Below, piece after piece: positions 35,209 to 43,074 of a stretch of DNA of 55,594 bases; within the stretch, counting starts at the first letter, position 1; each line of letters opens with the position of its first letter. Origin of the DNA: Patescibacteria group bacterium (GTDB taxonomy: Bacteria; Patescibacteriota; Minisyncoccia; Phycocordibacterales; XYD1-FULL-46-19); the NCBI GenBank assembly GCA_022705505.1, contig JAKJEI010000004.1:1-55594 (forward strand). The letters are read 5' to 3'. Position numbers and translations under genes: made by a program. The notes below the pieces were generated by a model. It had not been told where the DNA came from. It did no database searches and saw only the letters and a program-made list of their open reading frames with translations.

Positions 35209-35643
35209 ATGGGAGGATTTATCGGATTAGGCCGAGCCCCTCTCCAACGGAAGCGTAGGAGGAGAGTTGTTTTCGCAAGCAGCCTAAGGGCGGCTGACGA
35301 AAAAAGACGCGGACGAGTAATTGCCCTGCTCAACAAAGCCCTGGTTGGAGCTGAACAAACCGGCGAGGTTGTGGCCGTTATCAGCTGCAACGAAACGAAG
35401 GGGGTGATTTGGCGTTACGGCGAATTTATTTCGCCAGAGTCCATCGCCGGGTGCCTGCACACTAGAGCCGAAGTCGCCATAGCCCAAGGCAAGTGGCGGG
35501 AGCTTTCCCCCATTCGAAAGGGGTACCTCGTGCCAAGGGAAAAATTTGAGCCAAACCAGAAAGGCTGGGTCTTCTTGGTTGGCATAAAAATATCCCATCT
35601 TGAAGAGACGGATGTCTACGTTTCTTTCCAAGAGAGCATCTGA
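35209..35643 (+). CDS. Orphan protein with strong ribosome binding site
   Basis: 144 residues, no family recognised. The start is fixed by AAGGAGG (35198-35204), 4 nt before the ATG. The N-terminus is very basic (LGRAPLQRKRRRRVVF); the rest looks like a compact alpha/beta domain (GRVIALLNKALVGAEQTGEVVAVISCNETKGVIWRYGEFISPE...). No signal peptide or membrane segment. It is alone, with its own promoter and terminator, unlike its neighbours which lack Shine-Dalgarno sites. This layout is shared with the genes at 43677, 44095, 49415 and 50861. Confidence 0.7.
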   Translation: MGGFIGLGRAPLQRKRRRRVVFASSLRAADEKRRGRVIALLNKALVGAEQTGEVVAVISCNETKGVIWRYGEFISPESIAGCLHTRAEVAIAQGKWRELSPIRKGYLVPREKFEPNQKGWVFLVGIKISHLEETDVYVSFQESI

Positions 35644-35658
35644 GGAAACATCCAACTC

Positions 35659-35700
35659 AACGCGTTTCGCAATCCCCTTGCGAAACGCGTTTCTTTTTAT
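35659..35700 (+). terminator. Strong rho-independent terminator
   Basis: 14 bp perfect stem AACGCGTTTCGCAA (35659-35672) with its complement at 35678-35691, loop TCCCC, then TCTTTTTAT. It ends the orphan gene at 35209-35643. Confidence 0.93.
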
Positions 35701-35800
35701 AAAACCAAACCGCCAGCGCAACCTTTTTTCAGATAAAAGCCAAAGGCTCTCAATTATTTACTGTTGGAAATTAAACACAAAGGGTGCCCCCATTAACTAA

Positions 35801-37084
35801 CTAGCCAAACAAAAGCCACTCCGGCTTAAAGATGAGAAGAAGACCGATAACAACCATCAAGACACCTCCCACTAAGCGCGAGGCCTTGGAATATTTTGTG
35901 GTTACCCCAGTCAAACGAAGAGTTACCATGGAGACAAAGAACACCACTAAGTCGTCTAGCATAAAGAAAAAGATATAAAGCAGGATGTAAAGATAGTATC
36001 GCCAAGACGAAAGATTATTTAAAACCAAAACTTGCGTAAAGACGGCCGGCAGACCAGCTGAGCAAACCAGCTCCACCAAATTAACCGCAAAAGCCAAGGC
36101 AATGATCCCCCCCAAAGCCAACCACAAATTTCTTTCTTGAACGGCTCTTTTTAATTTTTTGAGGGTGCCGGCCTGGTTTGGACTTTCTGATATCTTGCAA
36201 GTCCCGCTCCTGTTTTTAAAAAATTCCCACAAATTGTACCCGCCGCCCGTCACCGCGACCAGACCAATCAAAAGTTTAACCCACGGAACAAAGCCCAAGA
36301 AAATTATAAGGTTAAGCCAAGCCGCCATAAAAATAAAATAAACCGCGGCCGAAGTTATGATAAAAGCCGAACCCAAAAGCCACATCCGACGACGATTCTC
36401 CATCCCTAACAGCAGACTAATTAAAAATAATAAAGCCCACATCGCGCAAGGGTTGAAACCGTCCAAGGCGCCCAAAATTACCGCTAGCGCGGGAAGAGAA
36501 TAACCAGAGAGGTTCAGTGAACCAAAAATCGGCAACTTCAAATTATCAAGTGGCGAAGTAGACGCGACAACCACCACTGGCGATGTCGTAGATGTAGTAG
36601 TCACCAGTTCTTTCTCGGCTACCCCCTCTTCGGCCGGAAAAGTCGAATTGGAAACTGGGTCAGATGACAAAACTGGCGGCTCAATTAACGAAGCGGTTTC
36701 ATCCGGGCAACCCGAGACCAGACATTCCTCCACCCTTTCCTGAATCAGATTATCATTAACCCCCTCCGAAAATCCGACAAAAACTTCGTCACCAACAATA
36801 GTCAATGGCACCCCCAAAGACTCTATCTTTAACTTCTCAACTATTTTTTCCAGCAGTTGCTGATTTTTTTTACTAAAATAAATCTCAAAACGTTTAATCT
36901 CCAACTCTGGATATTTGGCTGAGAGTTCGCTTAAAAATTCTTTCTCTTTGGCGCAATGAGGACAACCAAAACCCCAAAAGAAATAGAGATTTGTCTCCTG
37001 TTGGGCCTGAGCCGGAACAGCGCCAACCCAAAAACCACCTAAAAACAAAAACAGGAAAAGTAAATTGAAAATTTTTGACTTCAT
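35801..37084 (-). CDS. Thioredoxin-like domain fused to a CcdA/DsbD-type membrane electron carrier
   Basis: 427 residues. A signal peptide (1-27, VPAQA) precedes a thioredoxin/glutaredoxin-like domain with FFWGFGCPHCAKEKEFL (CPHC) and the cis-Pro region LGVPLTIVG. A Ser/Thr/Pro-rich linker follows. The second half has six membrane helices of the DsbD-beta/CcdA fold, with Cys residues in FNPCAMWALLFLISLL and LVELVCSAGLPAVF that shuttle electrons. It moves reducing power from cytoplasmic thioredoxin to outside proteins. Its start codon overlaps the stop of the DUF134 gene by one base, so the two are co-transcribed. Confidence 0.9.
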   Translation of the reverse strand: MKSKIFNLLFLFLFLGGFWVGAVPAQAQQETNLYFFWGFGCPHCAKEKEFLSELSAKYPELEIKRFEIYFSKKNQQLLEKIVEKLKIESLGVPLTIVGDEVFVGFSEGVNDNLIQERVEECLVSGCPDETASLIEPPVLSSDPVSNSTFPAEEGVAEKELVTTTSTTSPVVVVASTSPLDNLKLPIFGSLNLSGYSLPALAVILGALDGFNPCAMWALLFLISLLLGMENRRRMWLLGSAFIITSAAVYFIFMAAWLNLIIFLGFVPWVKLLIGLVAVTGGGYNLWEFFKNRSGTCKISESPNQAGTLKKLKRAVQERNLWLALGGIIALAFAVNLVELVCSAGLPAVFTQVLVLNNLSSWRYYLYILLYIFFFMLDDLVVFFVSMVTLRLTGVTTKYSKASRLVGGVLMVVIGLLLIFKPEWLLFG

Positions 37085-37362
37085 TATTCTTCGTTAATTC
37101 TTATTGCTTTGCCATTAATAAAAGCATCAGCCACTTTTTTTCGAGCCACCGCCAAAATACGCTGAAAAGTGCTCTGCGAAGTCTTCATCTTTTCCGCTGC
37201 TTCGGTTTGTTCAAGTCCGACAAAGTCCTTTAGTCTAATTGCTTCCATTTCTTCAAGCGAAAGTTCCACTTCATCAAGCAAACGAAGCGGAATGCCTTGC
37301 GGCTTAAAATATTTGGCGGTCGGGTTAAATCTAACCCGCCTTCTTAATCTTGGACGTGGCAT
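37084..37362 (-). CDS. DUF134 family HTH protein
   Basis: About 92 residues from ATG 37362 (MPRPRLRRRV). TATAAT lies 7 nt before it, so the longer frame from 37413 is unlikely. Conserved blocks: MPRPRLRRRVRFNPTAKYFKPQGIPL and the helix-turn-helix LEEMEAIRLKDFVGLEQTEAAEKMKTSQSTFQRILAVARKKVADAFINGKAIRI. DUF134 proteins are putative DNA-binding regulators often found beside DUF5320 and redox or metal genes, as here. It shares one base with the thioredoxin-CcdA gene. Confidence 0.9.
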   Translation of the reverse strand: MPRPRLRRRVRFNPTAKYFKPQGIPLRLLDEVELSLEEMEAIRLKDFVGLEQTEAAEKMKTSQSTFQRILAVARKKVADAFINGKAIRINEE

Positions 37363-37397
37363 AGTTATAATTATATATTCAAAATTATTAAACGCAA

Positions 37398-37429
37398 GCA
37401 AAAAGCGCGACAATAGGCGCGCTTTTTGC
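37398..37429 (-). terminator. Terminator after the DUF5320 gene
   Basis: GCAAAAAGCGCG (37398-37409) pairs with CGCGCTTTTTGC (37418-37429), loop of 8 nt. It lies between the DUF5320 and DUF134 genes. Confidence 0.8.
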
Positions 37430-37436
37430 CAAGCGA

Positions 37437-37694
37437 TTACTCATTGTCCAAATCTTTCAATTCTTCTTCAATCGCCTCTTTTTCTGTTTGGAGCCATTCT
37501 TTTTTCTCGTCTTTAGTCATAGAAGGTTGGTTTGAATAGTCGCGGCCGAAACCGCCACCCAAACCAAATCGACGACCAAAACCCCTAAAATAACGACGCC
37601 AACCAACACGCGGCCTTCCATCAGCACAAGGACCCAAACCACGACCAGTCATCGGGCCTTGACCATTGGGGCCAGTTCCGTCAAATCTAGGCAT
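37437..37694 (-). CDS. DUF5320 family small Gly/Arg-rich protein
   Basis: 85 residues. The signature MPRFDGTGPNGQGPMTGRGLGPC is followed by an Arg/Gly/Phe-rich stretch and a C-terminal charged helix (KDEKKEWLQTEKEAIEEELKDL). The family is widespread in anaerobes and CPR, next to DUF134 and NifB/NifX-type genes; function is unknown. A near-consensus promoter precedes it. Confidence 0.9.
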   Translation of the reverse strand: MPRFDGTGPNGQGPMTGRGLGPCADGRPRVGWRRYFRGFGRRFGLGGGFGRDYSNQPSMTKDEKKEWLQTEKEAIEEELKDLDNE

Positions 37695-37736
37695 AATTTT
37701 GTCTAAGTTATGAGTTAGTAATCACGACCTATTTTG

Positions 37737-37765
37737 AGTATATACCCATAACTAATATTTGTCAA
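37737..37765 (-). promoter_or_regulatory. Sigma-70-type promoter of the DUF5320 gene
   Basis: Minus strand TTGACA (37760-37765), 17 nt spacer, TATACT (37737-37742). The -10 box is part of GTATATAC, a palindrome also found three times before the AbrB-like gene at 55319. Confidence 0.7.
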
Positions 37766-37792
37766 GTTTTTGGTTAAATAATTAATGAAAAA

Positions 37793-40021
37793 TTAGGTCT
37801 TCGTTTCCAGGGCCAAGCGCGCCAAAAGATAAGAAATAGTTGATTCGGCTCCCTGATTAAGATTAACCTCTTTTTCTTGCAAACCATCAAAACAGCCGCC
37901 CGACAGATGAGAATACATGAAACGATTCAAGATGTTGTTGCCCAAAAACCAATTGAATGCTTTGTACATTTTTGCTTGATATTGTTCCTCTTCGCCCAAA
38001 TCATACATGGCCCGCAAAGCCAGGACCAAGGCCGCCACCTCCTCCGGTTGTTGGTCATAGAGATTCTTCTTTTCTCCCCTTTTATACCAACCGGCCTGAC
38101 CGACTGGCACGCAAACATCACCCTGAAAATAATTCTCTGACAAAAAATCCAATGATTGTTTCCCAGCCTTGAAATAATGGTAATTGCCGGTGACTCTATA
38201 AGCCCAGAGCATCGCTTCCGGCAGAACCGCGTTTGAATAAGTCAGATAATTTTCAAACCAAAGCCAGTTTTCATCGCTGTGATGATTAAACAACTCAAGC
38301 AATTTGTCGGCATATTCCGTCAGAAGCCCCTCAATTTTTTCCTTTTCCTCTTTGTTTTTTTCAACCAACCGATAATATTTGGAAAGGCCTTTAATCATAA
38401 ATGCCATCGCTCTGGGCGAACTTATTTTCTTAAAATTAAGATTGCTCTCCAATATTTGTTTAGCCGTTTTTTTGAGACCAACCGGTAAACTGCCACTGGC
38501 CGCCACGGCCAAGGCCCAAATGGCGCGAGCCGCGGAATCTTCCAAACCCTGCTCGTTATTTATTTCAGTCTGGTTTAGGTGTTTGGTTTTGAAATAGTTT
38601 TTAAAACCACCTTTCGGGTCAACCGCTTTTTTAATAAAATTTAAATAAACCTCTGCTAATTTTTTGGCAGTGGCGTTTTTCGTTAAATCATAGTACCAAG
38701 AAGTCACAACTAGCGCGCGGGCATTGTCGTCTAAGGTATAGCCCCATTCAGAATCTGGCTCATCAAGAATGGCAAACTGAAAAATCCCAAATTTGTCAGT
38801 CAATTTAGCCAAGTGCCGCATCTTAATCGCCGGCAAATTCTTTTCTCTTTTACCAAGTTCCGGCAACAACTCTATAAATTCTCTCATATAGTACAAGGCA
38901 ACATTTTTCCAAGTCATCTTTCTGGTTTTGAAATAAGCGGTTTTGCCCAAACTGGCCATTTTGGCTGGGTCCCCCAGAATAGAGATTATTTGGTCGGCGA
39001 TCCCCTCGCTAGTCCCAAATTTTATCAAACTACCCACATCAGGAGTTATGATTTCTTCCGCCTGTGGAAAAGGTGTAGAAATAACGGGACGCCCAGCGCC
39101 CAAGGCGTAGCTGAGAGTGCCAGAAACCGCTTGGTTTGGGTCCTGAGACAAAGATAAGTAGATATCGGTTGCTTGCAAAAATTTTAACAAGTCTTCTGTC
39201 GTTAAATATTTGTTATAAAAGCGAATATTATTTTGCAGTCCCAAGCTGTAAACTTTTTCAATTAATTGATTCCGATAAGTCTCCCCTTCTTGCTTCAAGA
39301 CCACTGGATGAGTGGCGCCAATGACCAAATAAAGAACGTCCGGGAACCGTTTAACAACTTCCGTCATCGCTTCAATGGCATATTCTATCCCTTTGCCCTT
39401 GTTAAGCATACCGAAGGTAGAGATTATTTTTCGCTTGGACAACCTTAATTCTTTTTTAAGGTCACTGCCATCATTATAGGCCAGAGGGTGGATCCCATGG
39501 CAAATAACCCTGATCTTCCCTTCAGGCGCGCCGTAAATCTCAAGCAACAGCTTCTTTGCCCTTTCGGTCATAACGACCAAACAATCAGCGCGCTCAACAA
39601 TCTTGATAACCACCTCTTTTTGACTGGGAGAGGGTTCTGGCAAAACTGTGTGAAAAGTCACGACGACCGGTTTATTTATAGTTGCCAAAAAAATCAACAA
39701 ATTTTTCCCATAATCAGAACCGTAAATACCAAATTCATGCTGGACAGAGACCAGCTTAACTTGAGATAACCTATTTAATTTTTCAGCCACCGCCTGATAT
39801 CCATCTGGGTCATTTTCCGAAATTTGAGCAATAACCTTGCGCGGGTATTTGTACGTCTGCAAATTATTATTGATTGCCACAACCTTAGTTTCTTCTCGGG
39901 GGGAATAAAGTTCGTCAAAATTATTGGTCAAATCAGCGGTAAAAGTGGCAATACCGCATTCACGTGGCGGGTAGGTTCCCAAAAAAACAATCCAGGCTTT
40001 ATCTTGTTTGATTTTTTCCAT
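37793..40021 (-). CDS. GT4-type glycosyltransferase fused to an (alpha/alpha)6-toroid domain
   Basis: 742 residues. Residues 1-375 are a GT-B glycosyltransferase: IVFLGTYPPRECGIATFTADL, VSVQHEFGIYG, LVVMTERAKKLL, STFGMLNKGKGIEYAIEA and the donor-binding ALGAGRPVISTPFPQAEEII. Residues 385-742 are helical, with TLDDNARALVV, LEDSAARAIWALAV, NWLWFENYLTYSNAVLPEAMLWAY and QQPEEVAALVLALRAMYDL, a pattern seen in alpha/alpha-toroid proteins linked to glycan handling. Downstream of GH130 and mannose-type genes, so a mannosyltransferase role is likely but inferred. Last gene of the operon starting at 42515. Confidence 0.85.
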   Translation of the reverse strand: MEKIKQDKAWIVFLGTYPPRECGIATFTADLTNNFDELYSPREETKVVAINNNLQTYKYPRKVIAQISENDPDGYQAVAEKLNRLSQVKLVSVQHEFGIYGSDYGKNLLIFLATINKPVVVTFHTVLPEPSPSQKEVVIKIVERADCLVVMTERAKKLLLEIYGAPEGKIRVICHGIHPLAYNDGSDLKKELRLSKRKIISTFGMLNKGKGIEYAIEAMTEVVKRFPDVLYLVIGATHPVVLKQEGETYRNQLIEKVYSLGLQNNIRFYNKYLTTEDLLKFLQATDIYLSLSQDPNQAVSGTLSYALGAGRPVISTPFPQAEEIITPDVGSLIKFGTSEGIADQIISILGDPAKMASLGKTAYFKTRKMTWKNVALYYMREFIELLPELGKREKNLPAIKMRHLAKLTDKFGIFQFAILDEPDSEWGYTLDDNARALVVTSWYYDLTKNATAKKLAEVYLNFIKKAVDPKGGFKNYFKTKHLNQTEINNEQGLEDSAARAIWALAVAASGSLPVGLKKTAKQILESNLNFKKISSPRAMAFMIKGLSKYYRLVEKNKEEKEKIEGLLTEYADKLLELFNHHSDENWLWFENYLTYSNAVLPEAMLWAYRVTGNYHYFKAGKQSLDFLSENYFQGDVCVPVGQAGWYKRGEKKNLYDQQPEEVAALVLALRAMYDLGEEEQYQAKMYKAFNWFLGNNILNRFMYSHLSGGCFDGLQEKEVNLNQGAESTISYLLARLALETKT

Positions 40022-40030
40022 CTTTTCCTT

Positions 40031-41062
40031 TTAAATTTTATATTTCTTTAATTCCGTCAAAAGTTCGGACAATGAGCCGGTCGCCAAACAAACATAACGG
40101 TCCGAAGCGCCATAATAAACATGTAAAACATCTCCTTGGACAAAACCCCCGGTCGGAAAAACAACTTTTATCTCGCCGTTTGTCTCATGCGGCATATCAG
40201 GAGCCAAAATATCATAAGGGATTTTGGCGATTAACCGATTTGGATTATCCAAATCGGCCAGAGCCACTCGCGCGGTGTAAATGAAAGCGCCGGTGTTCCA
40301 ATTTCGCGATACATGATGATAAATCAGGAGCCAACCATCAGGCGTTTCTATCGGCGGCAAGCCCGCGCCAACTTTTTCATCCAGGTGATGTTCGGGCCAA
40401 ATCAAAAGTTTGTGGTCAGTCCAATTTTTTAAGTTATCAGACCAAGCCAACCAAACGCTGGGCTGGTCTGGCAACCTTTCCACCGGACAAGGCAAGCCTT
40501 CATCAACAAATTTTTCATAGGAAAAGGAGAACCATTCTTTGGACCAACGGTTTGGGCGATGCAGCATGGCATAACGGCCCCTGATTTTTCGGGGGAAAAT
40601 AACCACATCTTTATTATCAGAACCGGCTGGCGAAATAATACCCACTTTTTCAAAATTGGAAAAATCTTTAGTTTTCAATAGAGCGGAGGCAGTCTCCAGG
40701 GGCAACGGCCGCAAAATAGACCGACCATTTTTCATTATCCGATCGGCCACTGCGACATAAGTAATCAAAAACTCGTTGTCTATTTTTACAATCCGAGGGT
40801 CTTCGGTAGACCAATGGTCAAAAAATTCACCCGGACCAAAAACTGGGTCGTTAGAAACACGCTCAAAGTTTATGCCATCGCGGCTTTTGGCTAAACCCAA
40901 TCTGGAGATATAAGATTCTCTTTCACCAACCGCCCGATAAAGCATTATGATCTCTTCGCCATCCTTTATCACCCCAGGATTAAATACCCCCTCTTTTTCC
41001 CAATCTAGATTTTTGGCCGGACTTAAAACCGGACCACCACTGTGTTTTTTTAACTTAAACAT
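40031..41062 (-). CDS. GH130-family mannoside phosphorylase-like protein
   Basis: 343 residues, five-bladed propeller. Characteristic blocks: NPGVIKDGEEIIMLYRAVGERESYISRLGLAKSRDGINFE, DPRIVKIDNEFLITYVA, KDVVIFPRKIRGRYAMLHRPNRW and GAGLPPIETPDGWLLIYHHV. Members cleave beta-mannosides with phosphate, releasing mannose 1-phosphate, or work in reverse. Position 9 nt before the glycosyltransferase gene points to making or recycling a mannan-type glycan. Linkage (1,2 or 1,4) cannot be told. Confidence 0.88.
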   Translation of the reverse strand: MFKLKKHSGGPVLSPAKNLDWEKEGVFNPGVIKDGEEIIMLYRAVGERESYISRLGLAKSRDGINFERVSNDPVFGPGEFFDHWSTEDPRIVKIDNEFLITYVAVADRIMKNGRSILRPLPLETASALLKTKDFSNFEKVGIISPAGSDNKDVVIFPRKIRGRYAMLHRPNRWSKEWFSFSYEKFVDEGLPCPVERLPDQPSVWLAWSDNLKNWTDHKLLIWPEHHLDEKVGAGLPPIETPDGWLLIYHHVSRNWNTGAFIYTARVALADLDNPNRLIAKIPYDILAPDMPHETNGEIKVVFPTGGFVQGDVLHVYYGASDRYVCLATGSLSELLTELKKYKI

Positions 41063-41070
41063 GGTAACAA

Positions 41071-41421
41071 TTAAATCCTGCCGTATTTATCTTTGTAACG
41101 CACGATGTCCTCTTCGGCAAATTCACCGAGCGAAATTTCCAGAACCTCTAGGCCGTCAGGGCCGGCGGAAAGTTGATGTTTGGCGCCCAAGGGAATTTCT
41201 ACTTCATCACCGACTGAAAGAGGTCTCTCCCCCTCGCCCACCTGAACAAAACCGCTCCCCGCTAAAACCCGCCAAAACTCCGATCGTTTTTGATGACTTT
41301 GCAAACTTAATTCCGCATCCGGCTTGAGCGAAATTATTTTTACCGTTGATGAGACATTGTCGGTAAAACGCCGAAAATGCCCCCAGGGCCGTTCTTCTTG
41401 ATATATATCAAGGTTGGACAT
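41071..41421 (-). CDS. Cupin of the mannose-6-phosphate isomerase type II family
   Basis: 116 residues, a stand-alone single-domain form of the C-terminal domain of ManC-type bifunctional enzymes. RPWGHFRRF, the metal-binding LSLQSHQKRSEFWRVLAGSG and PLGAKHQLSAG are present. It interconverts fructose 6-phosphate and mannose 6-phosphate. The guanylyltransferase part is absent. Operon member between the HAD phosphomannomutase-like gene and GH130. Confidence 0.88.
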   Translation of the reverse strand: MSNLDIYQEERPWGHFRRFTDNVSSTVKIISLKPDAELSLQSHQKRSEFWRVLAGSGFVQVGEGERPLSVGDEVEIPLGAKHQLSAGPDGLEVLEISLGEFAEEDIVRYKDKYGRI

Positions 41422-41481
41422 ACCGAGATTCTAACAAAAAAAAGCTGAGATAGCCAGCCAAAGCTTTTGCCTTGGGCTATT

Positions 41482-42273
41482 TTAGCTTAAAAATTTTCCA
41501 ATTAAATCACTAGTTTCTAGCGGATTTTCCACTTTGACTGTTTCAAAACCAGCAACAAAGGCCGAATAATCGTTTCCGCCCGGAAAAAGCGCGTCACCCA
41601 CGAAAATCAAGTCGTTTTTTTCTAAAAAGAGCAGGTCAAGCAATTTTTGCAAACCAACAGCTTTATTAAAACCCTTGGGCAAGACATCGATGGAGGTGGC
41701 GCCGCCAATAGAAACGTCCGCCTCTGGAATTTCTTGCTCTAAAAATTTTTTTATTTTTTGCCGCTTGACCTGATTCGGATCCCAAATTTTCTTTTTTCCC
41801 AATGGCGCGTCTTGGCCTAAAGCGGAAAAGGTAATTTGCGTGCCACGATCTTCCAGTTGCTCGCCATAGGATTCGGTCGGAATGTCGTAATCAGCAGACT
41901 CAACAATAGTCTCGAAAACTTTTTTGACTTTTTCTTTTAACTCGGCCGGAAAATCTTCTTGCGCCAAGATTTGCCAATCCCCCATTTTTTGATTATAGCC
42001 GTAAATCTGACTGCCGCTGGTTGGCAATAAAAATAGATTTTCGTTCAAACTTTGTACTTCTTCCGCTGGCCGTTCATTTAAAATCTCTCGCCAAGTTGGT
42101 AAAAATTGTTTTTGAAACTGCCGATAAGAACCGCCGGAAATAACGGCCACCTTTTTCTGCCCGGCCAATCTTGCCAGTAACTCCGCCATTTCTAAACCAA
42201 GGACTTGTTTGCTCTCCGCCAAAGTCCCATCAAGATCAAAAACAATAATTTTTTTGTCAGAGGTATCAATCAT
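41482..42273 (-). CDS. HAD-IIB hydrolase, eukaryotic-type phosphomannomutase-like
   Basis: About 264 residues. ATG 42273 is taken as start; the frame also offers TTG at 42279. Motifs: IVFDLDGTLAESK (catalytic Asp pair), AVISGGSY, SIGGATSIDVLPKGFNKAVGLQKLL and FVGDALFPGGNDYSA. The large C2 cap and the layout resemble eukaryotic PMM, which converts mannose 6-phosphate to mannose 1-phosphate. A simple phosphatase is the alternative. It is next to the isomerase cupin, so the pair could supply mannose 1-phosphate. Confidence 0.8.
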   Translation of the reverse strand: MIDTSDKKIIVFDLDGTLAESKQVLGLEMAELLARLAGQKKVAVISGGSYRQFQKQFLPTWREILNERPAEEVQSLNENLFLLPTSGSQIYGYNQKMGDWQILAQEDFPAELKEKVKKVFETIVESADYDIPTESYGEQLEDRGTQITFSALGQDAPLGKKKIWDPNQVKRQKIKKFLEQEIPEADVSIGGATSIDVLPKGFNKAVGLQKLLDLLFLEKNDLIFVGDALFPGGNDYSAFVAGFETVKVENPLETSDLIGKFLS

Positions 42274-42281
42274 GCACAAGA

Positions 42282-42515
42282 CTATTTTCTGCTAAAACGC
42301 AAAATAAAAAAACTTAAAATAAAAGCTATCAGAAAAAACAACGCGCCATAAAAACACGGGGTCAAAAACGGATTCACTGGTTCGGCACTGATAACACAAC
42401 CCGTTGGACAAGGTTCGCTATTTAGCCAAGCGACCAATTCCCAAACAAAATTTGCCCAAGCAAAAATTGTTCCCAATAAAAGAACCACAAACTGTGAAAT
42501 AATTAATTTTTTCAT
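42282..42515 (-). CDS. Small two-helix membrane protein with CPTGC motif
   Basis: 77 residues, two membrane helices (about 5-28 and 53-73) joined by a short loop EPCPTGCVISAEPVNPFLTPC with three Cys. No family assigned. It opens the operon of mannose genes (8 nt before the HAD gene). TATAAT/TAATAT sequences lie 6-8 nt before the ATG. Confidence 0.65.
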   Translation of the reverse strand: MKKLIISQFVVLLLGTIFAWANFVWELVAWLNSEPCPTGCVISAEPVNPFLTPCFYGALFFLIAFILSFFILRFSRK

Positions 42516-42627
42516 ATAAGAATATTATAGAACTTTTTGTCCCAAATTAAAAAGCAGCCAAGTCCGGCAACGTCTTGGTTTAGAGAAAACACATCGCAAA
42601 TAATCCAATGGATGAGAAACTCAGTTG

Positions 42628-42657
42628 GGGTGCCTACACCCACACCAATCCCTTTAT
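42628..42657. repeat. Left end of GIY-YIG element 1 (direct repeat plus inverted repeat)
   Basis: GGGTGCCTA (42628-42636) repeats the tRNA-His acceptor end found at 42950-42958. One base later, ACCCACACCAATCCCTTTAT (42638-42657) is the inverted partner of 42934-42953, 19 of 20 positions. Confidence 0.8.
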
Positions 42658-42682
42658 CGACGCAAATCATATATAATTTATA

Positions 42683-42937
42683 ATGTTCTATGTTTATATT
42701 CTTAAAAGTTTGAAGGACGATAATATCTATTTTGGCTCAACTAATGATTTGCATCGCAGACTGTCTGACCATAATACTGGCAAAGTTCTGTCAACCAAAA
42801 CGCGCCGTCCACTTGAACTTAGATATTACGAGGCTTACTTTAAAGAAAGTGAAGCTCGTCATCGGGAAGCATCACTCAAAAAAGACGGCCGAGCTTTGGC
42901 TCAACTCAAAAGACGCATTACAGACAGTCTGCAATAA
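42683..42937 (+). CDS. Single-domain GIY-YIG endonuclease (element 1)
   Basis: 84 residues, the UvrC-type nuclease fold only. VYI (residues 4-6) and YFG (16-18) are the GIY and YIG motifs; R25 in DLHRRLSDHN, and E62 in REASLKKDGR, match the catalytic Arg and Glu positions. It cuts DNA; no specificity domain is fused. TATAAT (42672-42677) ends 5 nt before the ATG. The gene is enclosed by 20 bp inverted repeats and a 9 bp direct repeat that overlaps the 3' end of the tRNA-His gene, the same arrangement as at 46147-46462. Confidence 0.93.
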   Translation: MFYVYILKSLKDDNIYFGSTNDLHRRLSDHNTGKVLSTKTRRPLELRYYEAYFKESEARHREASLKKDGRALAQLKRRITDSLQ

Positions 42938-42958
42938 AGGGATTGGCGTGGGTGCCTA
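42934..42958. repeat. Right end of GIY-YIG element 1, overlapping tRNA-His
   Basis: ATAAAGGGATTGGCGTGGGT (42934-42953) pairs with the left inverted repeat; its last four bases open GGGTGCCTA (42950-42958), the direct repeat, most of which is tRNA-His acceptor stem. Confidence 0.8.
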
Positions 42959-43023
42959 TCCGGACTCGAACCGGAATTAATTCCTCCACAGGGAACTGTG
43001 TTAACCATTACACTATAGGCACC
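42951..43023 (-). tRNA. tRNA-His (GTG)
   Basis: Minus strand. Acceptor GTGCCTA/TAGGCAC with the extra 5' G(-1) paired to C73 that marks tRNA-His; D stem GTGT/ACAC; anticodon stem GTTCC/GGAAT with loop CTGTGGA (anticodon GTG); T arm TCCGG-TTCGAGT-CCGGA. No CCA is encoded. Confidence 0.95.
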
Positions 43024-43074
43024 ATTAAACTAACTCCAACAATTTACTATCAACCGACAATTTAATCAACTTGA

